Shown one piece after another: positions 56,467 to 64,000 of a stretch of 64,000 bases of DNA; within the stretch, counting starts at the first letter, position 1; each line of letters opens with the position of its first letter. The translations under genes and the position numbers were made by a program. This DNA comes from Strigamia acuminata. Its lineage: Eukaryota; Arthropoda; Chilopoda; Geophilomorpha; Linotaeniidae. The stretch spans positions 42,044,581 to 42,108,580 of the forward strand of contig OX442314.1 in the NCBI GenBank assembly GCA_949358305.1, in the 5' to 3' direction. Below the pieces are notes generated by a model, which made no database searches, was not told the DNA's origin, and worked only from the letters and a program-made list of their open reading frames with translations.

Positions 56467-57990
56467 TGTGATGATTCTACTTTTGGCCGAATAATTAGCC
56501 ATTACAAGAGATAAATCGGTTTAAAGCTTTAAACAAGACATTGTTAAGCCTAACATTAACCTAACCGAGATAAGCTACGGAAGTCTGTACAACGTGAATA
56601 TGTGACCAAATATAATAACTTACGATTTTCGTGTGATTCAAATACATGTTTATTAACATTACAACTGGAGTTGGGGTTCTGGATAAGTGTAACGGCGGCT
56701 ACACTGGTTGAGGATCCGGGCGATGCTGTTCGAGTGGTGCGGCTGACTTGGCGGCATCGTCACAGTTAGCGCTACGGAGACGTATTCGGTCCCGCAGCTC
56801 GGATATCTATTAATACGAAGAATCCTTCGTATTCGGTCGGGGATGTTCATTGGAATATTCTGTGTTCAAATCAACAAAACATTATTGGGGACAGTCACGA
56901 CAGTCGAGGGGACCATCGCGGGAGTTGTTGAGACTCCATCCGCCAGCATGCCTTACGACGACAAGATCTCGTGATCAGGCGCCGGGTATTTGTTTTCTGC
57001 GTCAAGTCGCTTTCAGTGGTACCAACCACTGGGTAAACAGTTCCTGGGGGACTACCAGATCGGCATTACCAATACCCGAGTATTTGTTTAGCGCAAGGTA
57101 TGAATGCAATTGCTCACGGGCTACCAACCCGGTGTGTCGCCTGTGGATAAGGCTTTTACCGACCTCAGACAAGTCTTGCCTACTTAACGGAAGGACCAGT
57201 GCACTGCACCGGAACCCTGGGAATACAGTTGTCCATATTTGTTAAACGGGTTTGACTTCCCGTATATGCGCTCTGGCAGAGCATCTGACCTATGATCGGA
57301 GAATCGCGCAAATAGATGCGACTATCACCGATCATATAATTTGATATTTATTTAACGGGTTAATCAATCCCGTGCATGGACGATATACTATGCCATCGTA
57401 CGAAATCTAACTGTCCCTTGGAACAGCAAGCCAGCGCTACGGGGCCATTTCATGTGTGAAACATGTCTACAAGGTTAGCCTTCCCAGATGGGCCCTACAA
57501 CAAGCAATAACGTGATAGTAATAATACATATCCATTGAGAGCTGAGGAGGCCCGATGTGTCGTGAGAGAAAGTGAGATCATACGATAACAACAATGCAAT
57601 ACAACAATATTCATTCAAGCCAAGGGGGTCGCGCTGGTGAAAACCAGAGCTTATATAGTTCTAGAGAACAATCAGATTGGCGACAGCCAATCAGGTGCCT
57701 GAATCCATGGATTCGTGGATTACTAGTCCGGACCTAATATTGAACTGGGTCCAGAAGAGTCCGATTGGTTCTCTTCAAAAGGTAAGTACAACAGGATATT
57801 GATTCGATAGAATCAATATCTCAAGTAAATAATACTTTGTGGAGTTTAATAAAATACTGTATATTTTATTCGCAACGTTTATATTAATTCTTTAATATAA
57901 CTCGTAACTTATCGAGTTTAAACTGCGCGCGTTAGATAAACAGCGCCATCCAGTGTGAACATTGGATAATACGGTTTTATAACCGTCACA
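56467..57990 (+). mobile_element. solo LTR, 1524 bp, hairpin-rich, duplication AAGT
   Basis: TGTGATGATT to ACCGTCACA with AAGT on both sides (56463-56466, 57991-57994). Perfect hairpins include AATACGAAG/CTTCGTATT (56814-56835), ATGATCGG/CCGATCAT (about 57292-57338), ACGGG/CCCGT twice (57246 and 57354), GATTGGC/GCCAATC (57674), GATATTGATTC/GAATCAATATC (about 57797) and ACGGTT/AACCGT at the 3' end. The strand is chosen only to match the other LTRs. No interior remains. The plus frame 56850-57245 is not a recognisable protein. Confidence 0.7.
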
Positions 57991-58261
57991 AAGTGGCCTG
58001 ACAATGCAAGGGTGTCTCCCAAAATGTATGTATTCTTCAATTAAATATATATTAATCATTAGTGGCTCTTTCATTTGGTGTTTAGTTTTTGACGATCCGA
58101 GCTTTCATTCTCGAGATATTTGGGTTTTAAATCAATTTTTGTCCCAATTTGCCAAATGTGATTGGACTAGTCATACCTGAATTTCTTCAGCGGTACTGGT
58201 TCAGACACACAGTACTTTTCAAAAAATACTGCATCTCGTACCACACCACTCTACTTTAGAT

Positions 58262-58450
58262 AACATCTCACAAAATCTAACAAAATCGTACAAAATCGCA
58301 CAAAATCAAACAAAACCTAGCAAAATTGTACAAAATCTAGGAAAATTGTCTAAAACCTAGCAAAATTGCACAAAATCTAGCCAAATTGTACAAAATCTTG
58401 GAAAATTGTCTAAAACCTAGCAAAATTGCACAAAATCTTGCAAAATCTCG
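58262..58450. repeat. about 11-bp minisatellite inside the MITE
   Basis: Degenerate CAAAATCTAGC-like units with a higher-order period of about 64 bp. Confidence 0.85.
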
Positions 58451-59105
58451 CCAAAAAAATTCATAAAGTACCACAATCTGAAATTGAATGACTAGTACAA
58501 TCAAACCGGGCGAATTGGGATAAAAATAGATTAAAATCGCAATTATTTTGAGAACGCAGATTCGGATCATCAAAAACTAAACACCAAATGAAAGAGCGGA
58601 AAAAACTGCACTAGAAACGTTAATACTAATATACCGGTACAAATACTAAACACAACTAATGATCAATATATGTTTAATTGAACTAAACATACATTTTTGG
58701 AGACACCCTGGGAACCCTCCTCGGATTGTCGGGCCGCTTTTATGTGGGCCACCCGGTATGTAATTAACATAAGACACATAAAATCCAGTATGCAAAATCT
58801 GGCTAAACCCACACACCAGCTTGGATTCATCTAAAATTTTAAGAAATAATTCATTTGCAGAACAAAGTTGCCTTTCTCCATTAAAAATTAAAGAATTGTA
58901 AGGAAAATCAGGTTTAGTTTTAGCTTTACCTACCATATTCAATTCTTTCAATATTATTTTCTGAAACTTTTTGGGAATTTAGTTTTTTATTCCTTGGCTT
59001 GATTCAAAGTTTGTAATTTGTCGGTACATGTATCAGTGTAACCAAGTCTTACAAATTCCTCAACAGCATAACAAAATGCTGCCATGTGTTCACTGCATGA
59101 AAGAA

Positions 59106-59895
59106 AAAATTAACATTTGTTTACTTCATGTAAATGAAATGGGAAATATGTAAGTTTACACTGTGTGTAAATGGCTGGAAATTAACTACGGACGGACGGA
59201 CAGGCAGACGGATGAGCATTTTAATTTTAGTTAAAGTTACAATTGGTAGAAAGGGAAAGTTTGATTTTGGAAAGAGTTTGTTTGTTAAAATATATCACAG
59301 TGTGCTTTATTATTTCTTGTACAGGAGTGTTTACATTATTAAATGCACTCTGCTGACACAATATAACAGCAATAACATCTGCAATGGCGGTATAGATTTG
59401 GATTAATACTGCCAATTAATTTCAACATTAGCTATAACACTTATATGATGCAGAGACACTTCCAGAGGGGATTAAAGTCTGAAAAAATGCAGAGGTGACC
59501 CACACTGACAAATTATGTTCAGTTGAATTAAAATGAAATAAAATAAATTGGGGAATCTTTAGCACATTGTATGAATGAATCATATCTGTCCACACGCTTC
59601 TTATGGTCATTGCATCTCTTCTTGCCAGGTGTTTTCAATTTACCTAGGTATTTATAAACCATTTTATAATTATTAATCAAGATTTATTTAATAAAAATTT
59701 TTTATTACTTTTTTCACACATCTGTCTTCTGATTTTTTTATGCTCTTCACTCCCAAACCAGTCACGGATGACACCAGTTTAATCAAATCATTTACCGCGG
59801 CTCCTTTTGAATGTGGAAAGAAGTATACGATGCACCTTGTACGTCCAGTCGACGTTTCACAACTGAACGCTATACGTATACGGTAGTAGTAGTAG
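59106..59895. other. intergenic; includes a transposase exon fragment
   Basis: 59560-59650 (minus) is a short copy of the KTPGKKRCN-type transposase exon. The rest has no motif. Confidence 0.5.
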
Positions 59896-59902
59896 TATAT
59901 AA
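59896..59902 (+). promoter_or_regulatory. possible TATA box of RPB5
   Basis: TATATAA 51 bases before the ATG, after a short TAG trinucleotide run. Spacing is compatible with a short 5' leader. Confidence 0.4.
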
Positions 59903-59952
59903 CCTGTGATATAACTACAGTTTGGTAGATCCATCACACAGCACGACTTAAC

Positions 59953-60585
59953 ATGGACGACGACGCGGAGACACACAAATTATGGCGAATCAGGAAAACG
60001 GTGCTGCAGTTGTGCCACGATCGAGGATATTTGGTCACTCAGGACGAATTAGACCAAACTCTGCATGGTTTTATATCGCAGTACGGAGATAAACCGAGTG
60101 AAAATCGACCTGGCAGGAACGATTTGACGGTTCTGGTCGCGCACAACGACGATCCGACGAACCAAATGTTTGTCTTCTTTCCGGACGAGCCGAAAATCGG
60201 GATTAAAACCATCAAGTTGTACTGCCAGCGCATGCAGGAGGAATCCATTTCAAACGCCATCATTGTCGTGCAGCAAGGAATTACTCCGTCGGCGAAACAA
60301 GCTTTGGTCGAAATGGCGCCCAAATACATTCTCGAGCAGTTTCTGCAATCGGAGCTTCTCATTAACATCACGGAACACGAGTTGGTTCCGGAACATGTGG
60401 TCATGACTCCCGAGGAGAAAAAAGAACTGTTGCTTAGGTACAAGCTGAAGGAATCGCAGTTGATGAGGATCCAATCGGGAGACCCGGTTGCACGATACTT
60501 CGGTTTAAAGCGCGGACAAGTTGTGAAAATCATCAGGACGAGTGAGACGGCTGGCAGATATATTTCATACAGAATAGTTATGTAA
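59953..60585 (+). CDS. POLR2E: RNA polymerases I, II and III subunit RPABC1 (RPB5)
   Basis: 210 codons, exactly the length of animal RPB5, with ATG in an AACATGG context. The N-terminal jaw domain (about 1-135) includes [31 protein letters not shown] and [17 protein letters not shown]. The C-terminal assembly domain (about 136-210), conserved to archaeal RpoH, includes [30 protein letters not shown] and TAGRYISYR. The protein is the shared subunit at the DNA-entry jaw of all three nuclear polymerases. No introns and no disruptions. AATAAA at 60603. GC content is higher than in the flanks. A retrocopy cannot be excluded but would have to be very young. Confidence 0.97.
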   Translation: MDDDAETHKLWRIRKTVLQLCHDRGYLVTQDELDQTLHGFISQYGDKPSENRPGRNDLTVLVAHNDDPTNQMFVFFPDEPKIGIKTIKLYCQRMQEESISNAIIVVQQGITPSAKQALVEMAPKYILEQFLQSELLINITEHELVPEHVVMTPEEKKELLLRYKLKESQLMRIQSGDPVARYFGLKRGQVVKIIRTSETAGRYISYRIVM

Positions 60586-60602
60586 TTTCGCATTTTTGTG
60601 TC

Positions 60603-60608
60603 AATAAA
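60603..60608 (+). terminator. polyadenylation signal of RPB5
   Basis: AATAAA 17 bases after the stop codon. Confidence 0.6.
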
Positions 60609-60684
60609 AATACACCATTTAACATAATAATACCGTGCTTCTTGCTGTAAAAATAAAAAAAATTACGAGGCGGAAAATGAAACT

Positions 60685-61116
60685 CGCCCGAACAGGGACT
60701 CGAACCCTGGACCCTTATACCTTGTTCGCACCAGAATGTTTGGGCTAGCCCAAAGTTTAAATCTAGTTCTTTTTCTTGGTGCGAACGCATCTGGCCCAAA
60801 ATTATCTAGTTTAAAAATGTTTAAACTAGATAATTCTAATCCAGTTGTGTGAACTAGATAATTGTCAAAGAACTAGATAACTGTCAAGGTCACTTCCCAC
60901 AATTCCATGCGTAACCTGGTCAGTTGATTGTCTATTGGCTGCATGCTAGCCTAGATATGTGGCTTTTTGCTTTTTGGTGCGAACGCTCTAGCCTGAACTT
61001 TTTAAGCCAACATCAGGCCAGAACTAGATTTAAACTTTGGGCTAGCCCAAACTTTCTGGTGCGAACATGGTATTAGGTTAAAAGCCTAATGCTCTACCGA
61101 CTGAGCTATCCGGGCT
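60685..61116 (-). pseudogene. tRNA-Lys (UUU) gene split by a MITE
   Basis: The 5' part (61116-61074) gives the acceptor GCCCGGA, D arm AGCTCAGTCGGTAGAGC and anticodon stem-loop with TTT. The 3' part (60717-60685) gives the variable loop, T arm with GGTTCGAGTCC and acceptor TTCGGGC. With one copy of the TTA duplication counted, the parts add up to 73 nt with all four stems paired. The insertion is in the 3' side of the anticodon stem, not at the 37/38 intron position, so it is not a tRNA intron and the gene should be dead. Confidence 0.9.
60718..61073. mobile_element. PIF/Harbinger-like MITE, 356 bp, TTA duplication
   Basis: Inverted ends TACCWTGTTCGCACCAGAA continue for about 50 bp with few mismatches (through GGGCTAGCCC and AAATCTAGTTCT). 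They are flanked by TTA on both sides (60715-60717, 61074-61076), the hallmark of PIF/Harbinger. The interior has repeats of ACTAGATAAT and internal copies of GGTGCGAACGC. No ORF. Confidence 0.85.
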
Positions 61117-61964
61117 CTGTTTGATGTTGTCGTTAGTAATGATGGTGTGTTAGGCTTATGGTTTTTCAGTGGCCGTTTGATCATTGAATGATTTTACTGT
61201 CTGGATTGTGTACAGTTTGGTGGTTTTTGTGTTGTCTACCCTCTACAATTAATTTAATAATTTACTAGCAAATTTAATTCAGCACATTTCGCCATTAATG
61301 TTTTTTAAATTTATTTCATATATGAATTGTATATTGTATATTTGGTTTTAATTTAATTTTGAAGTTTTGGAAATTTTAAAAAATAATTTAATTTATTATT
61401 GTTATGATTTTTACAATTTCTTGGTTTCTTGGTTTCTTGGTTTTTTCAATTTTAATTGTAGAAATAAGATCAAACGTGTGGTTTTTGTTGTGAAGGATGA
61501 TTGCGCATTTTACCGAACGTTGGCGCTGCCATTAGTATCTCGATCTCGAACCTGAAAAAATTCAGAAAGTCCTTTATAGGCCATGGTACAAGTATGTGAA
61601 AACTGGCGTTTTACTCCAGGTTCACATTCCCTTTAATGTGTTGATTTTATTTAATATTTGTGTATTTTATTTCCTTTGATTCTACATTTAACATTTGTGT
61701 ATTTTTATTTGTTTTGATGTAATATTCAGTGTCATTTGCTCATTTATATTTCATTTATATTTGCTGACCTTGCATTTAGTGTTGTATGGTTTATCCAATT
61801 ATTCTAGTGTTTTAATGTCGTTTATTTGATTTTATATACTCCTTTTAATGTTCCATTGTTTTATTATTCTGTAAAACTCAATTTAATATTTTGTATTCAA
61901 TTTTAACATGTTTATCTTTCACATTTAGTGTCATTAACCTTTTATTTAAAGAGGGTTAGATTAT
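61117..61964. other. AT-rich intergenic sequence
   Basis: T-rich with CTTGGTTT repeats near 61420. A 62-codon frame at 61367 has no motif. Confidence 0.5.
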
Positions 61965-62205
61965 TGTCACATGACCTGGCTTCAGCTCTCCTTCTAGGAA
62001 TGCAGCTGAAGCCAATTATCGGATTAGTGGTGCTCCAATAGGAGCGGTTTTGTATATATCTTTTTGAAGACAATAAAGTTTAACCCCAGTGAGTGTACAA
62101 AATTCATGGTGGAAGCAAGCTGCAGATTTATTTCTAAAACTTACACTTAAATTACAAAGAAGCCAGAGACTTTAGAAGACCAACTAAAAGCGATTGGAAT
62201 CTACA
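61965..62205 (+). repeat. probable 5' LTR of a Bel/Pao element
   Basis: TGTCACATGACC to GGAATCTACA gives TGT...ACA ends and about 241 bp, followed at once by a primer site. It contains a perfect 10-bp hairpin GGCTTCAGCT/AGCTGAAGCC (61978-62013), TATA-like TGTATATAT (62051) and AATAAA (62071). The 3' LTR is outside the window, so the left border is an estimate. Confidence 0.6.
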
Positions 62206-62208
62206 TTT

Positions 62209-62226
62209 TGGTGCCGAAACCCGGGA
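62209..62226 (+). promoter_or_regulatory. primer binding site complementary to tRNA-Phe
   Basis: TGGTGCCGAAACCCGGGA is an exact complement of the 3' end of animal tRNA-Phe including CCA. Confidence 0.85.
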
Positions 62227-62250
62227 GTACCCCAAACTGCAAGTAAAAAA

Positions 62251-64000
62251 ATGCCTCCGAAATTTGAATTGAAAAGAAGGGCCTTGACCACAGCCATCCA
62301 GGCTGCAGAGACATTAATGGCCGCCATTACAACTGCCTTTGCTGGCGTGCCGGTGGTGACCAAAGACGTGCTCAGCATCTGGACAGATCAACTGGCGGGC
62401 AAAATGCTCCGCGTTACAAAAGCCAGTGATTTGGCCATGGACTTGGCAAAAAGTGACCTTGAGGTGGACGAGGTGAGCAACGCAATCGACGCCGTAGAGG
62501 ACCGCGCTGCATCAACTAGAGCCGCCATTATGACGTACACTGCTCGGAATTATCCAGTTCAGCCCGCTGTGCCTCAAAATTTACCGCTACCATTGAATCC
62601 AACAATTAACAATTTTATAAAACGAAAACCGTTGGAAGTGCCAAAATTTGACGGTAGGCGGCCAGAGGATTGGAGTGGGTTCTGGAGAACATTTAGCGTG
62701 CAGTATGGAGACGATGCACAGTTGGACAATATAAACAAATTACTTCACCTGCGCACGTATCTGCACGGGGACGCTTTGAATGACATCAAAGCGTTAGAAA
62801 TTACCGAACCAAATTACCTGGTCGCAATTGATCGCTTAAAAAGAAAATACGGCGATAAAATTTTGTTGGAAAACCGATTCATAAATAATTTGTCTGTTTT
62901 ACCTGCAGTGAAGGACGAGAAAGATCAAGCTGGGCTGCAGCGTTTGCATCGCCACGTCGAAATAAACATTGAAAATTTAAGCAATATCGACGTGAACCTC
63001 GAGGAGTACCAAAGAACACTGTTTCCCACGCTGGCCACGGCAATCCCACGAGCACTGATGCGTGAGTACGATCGAGAGAACGCTGCAGAACGATCGGTTC
63101 CCCGCCTCATGAAGTGGCTGCATGATTTCGTGACGAAAGAAGCGCAATACGAAATGATGGCGAGCCAATCAAAACAGACTGCATCACATCAAAAATCAAA
63201 CGTGACTCCCGACGCCCCGAGCTTCAAGAAGGAAAAGAGACGATTCGACAAGAAAGACAAAAGAGTTCAAGAAAGCTCCGCGTCGATGATGTCGATTGCA
63301 GTCAAGACCTGCCAATTTTGCGAATCGAAGAGCCATGATCGAAAAGTCTGCCCACTCAACGCCGAGGAACGAATGGCGAAGTTAAAAGCAAAAAACGTTT
63401 GTTTTCGGTGTCTCGGACGAACACCGCACCCGACCAAAGAATGCCGCACGTCAATGAAGTGCTTTCGATGCGAGGGACAGCACCACACGTATTTGTGCAC
63501 CAAGCCGAAATCGACAGCAAACAACGAATCGAATTCCGACAGACAAATTGAGGTGACTGAAATTAAACAAAATGCAGTTGTCAGCGTAAACCGACCAGCT
63601 GTCGAATTTTTGATGATCCAAATGGCGAATTTGAGCGGAGAGAAGCTGCAAACCAAGGGTGTCTGCTACATAGACGGCGGAGCGCAACGCACATTTATTC
63701 GCGCCGACGTGGCCCAGAAATTGAAATTGAAGAAATTGGGCACGGAAAAAATAAACCTCGCCACTTTTGGTCAGCATCCCAAGATGGAAGTGAGAAACCG
63801 AGTCCAGGTGAAGATACAACCGATCAATGGAACGTCTCCAGCCATATTAATCGACGCAATTGAAACGCCACGATGCACAACCACTCCGACTGAAATTCCG
63901 ACCACCTTGCTAAGCAACAAATTGAGAGACTTGGGAATCCAAGTGAACTGCAAACAAGCCGCCTTACATTCGAGCGAAGTGGACATTCTTCTTGGCGTAG
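62251..64000 (+). CDS. gag-pol: Bel/Pao gag-protease polyprotein, partial (runs off the window)
   Basis: ATG 62251 opens an uninterrupted frame of more than 580 codons. The gag capsid-like region (about residues 125-310; VPKFDGRRPEDWSGFWRTF start) is the DUF1759 type. Three zinc knuckles follow: CQFCESKSHDRKVC, CFRCLGRTPHPTKEC and CFRCEGQHHTYLC. The DUF1758-type protease has VCYIDGGAQRTFIRADVA, in which the usual D-S/T-G is D-G-G, and VDILLGV at the window edge. Fusion of gag and protease in one frame is normal for Bel/Pao. Intact so far, so it may belong to a recent element. Confidence 0.9.
   Translation, partial: MPPKFELKRRALTTAIQAAETLMAAITTAFAGVPVVTKDVLSIWTDQLAGKMLRVTKASDLAMDLAKSDLEVDEVSNAIDAVEDRAASTRAAIMTYTARNYPVQPAVPQNLPLPLNPTINNFIKRKPLEVPKFDGRRPEDWSGFWRTFSVQYGDDAQLDNINKLLHLRTYLHGDALNDIKALEITEPNYLVAIDRLKRKYGDKILLENRFINNLSVLPAVKDEKDQAGLQRLHRHVEINIENLSNIDVNLEEYQRTLFPTLATAIPRALMREYDRENAAERSVPRLMKWLHDFVTKEAQYEMMASQSKQTASHQKSNVTPDAPSFKKEKRRFDKKDKRVQESSASMMSIAVKTCQFCESKSHDRKVCPLNAEERMAKLKAKNVCFRCLGRTPHPTKECRTSMKCFRCEGQHHTYLCTKPKSTANNESNSDRQIEVTEIKQNAVVSVNRPAVEFLMIQMANLSGEKLQTKGVCYIDGGAQRTFIRADVAQKLKLKKLGTEKINLATFGQHPKMEVRNRVQVKIQPINGTSPAILIDAIETPRCTTTPTEIPTTLLSNKLRDLGIQVNCKQAALHSSEVDILLGV

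Larger units (their letters stand above)
56456..58756. mobile_element. TA-flanked MITE with long inverted repeats, itself interrupted
   Basis: The terminal inverted repeat CCGGGTGGCCCACACAAAAG (right end differs at one base) is flanked by TA on both sides, as in Tc1/mariner-type elements. After removing the solo LTR inside it, the left arm continues at 57995 (GGCCTGACAATGC, GGGTGTCTCC, AAAATGTATG) and mirrors the right arm (58565-58756). Arms exceed 100 bp, the original size was about 770 bp, and there is no transposase. Confidence 0.75.
56290..59105 (-). pseudogene. third, most decayed SWIM-element copy, interrupted by a MITE
   Basis: 56290-56453 and 58759-59105 are the two halves. The right half encodes NGERQLCSANELFLKILDES and remains of the SWIM C-terminal part (HMAAFCYAVEEFV region, frameshifted). 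The interruption is the TA-flanked element 56456-58756. Confidence 0.65.

Noticed and set aside
56850-57245. 131-codon plus-strand ORF in the 1524-bp solo LTR
   Set aside because: No domain, LTR location, and hairpin repeats explain the sequence better.

Overview
This is animal nuclear DNA, most likely from an arthropod or another invertebrate with a TE-rich, AT-rich genome. The evidence is a complete RNA polymerase subunit gene (RPB5) at 59953-60585, an eukaryotic tRNA-Lys gene, clear spliceosomal introns in several fragments, and relics of many metazoan transposon classes. The species cannot be named from the sequence. Few host genes are visible: RPB5, an intronless leucine-rich-repeat gene (20041-21339), a spliced gene of unknown function (28609-29183, minus), an MBT-domain exon (16374-16841, minus) and a possible small membrane protein (21714-22118). 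Almost everything else is transposon-derived.

Layout. 1-2211: broken transposase and unknown-ORF repeats. 2212-11106: a complete, young LTR element (two 1075-bp LTRs, 4-bp duplication GTAG, primer site, polypurine tract). It has gag and protease joined by a classic -1 slippery heptamer, but no reverse transcriptase, RNase H or integrase. A 2.2-kb gene of unknown function, entered through a probable splice acceptor, occupies that place. It sits inside an older, opposite-strand relative of its own unknown gene. 11107-19500: that relative, a 246-bp solo LTR, and hAT, MBT and copia fragments plus repeats. 20041-22118: host genes. 22119-35700: a MITE with 9-bp duplications, then fragments of Ulp1-type protease, P-like, piggyBac, Mutator-like and CACTA-like elements. 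36065-47908: three nearly identical tandem copies of a 3948-bp unit. 47748-51870: gypsy pol, Mutator-like and CACTA relics on the minus strand. 52869-59100: SWIM/YqaJ and transposase relics cut by solo LTRs and a long-TIR MITE. 59953-61116: RPB5, then a tRNA-Lys gene split by a 356-bp MITE. 61965-64000: the start of a Bel/Pao element (LTR, tRNA-Phe primer site, open gag-protease frame running off the window).

The most unusual signal is RNA-like structure in the LTRs. The 1075-bp LTR carries five consecutive bulged stem-loops at 2790-3001, repeated at 10610-10821. All share a 2-nt pyrimidine bulge, an inner GAG/CTC stem and a short loop, while the outer stems differ in sequence but keep pairing. 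Two other LTR families (54341-55278 and 56467-57990) are packed with different perfect hairpins, and several LTRs begin with a hairpin at or near their TG end. This looks like a conserved structural theme rather than chance, although no folding program or homology search could be run here.
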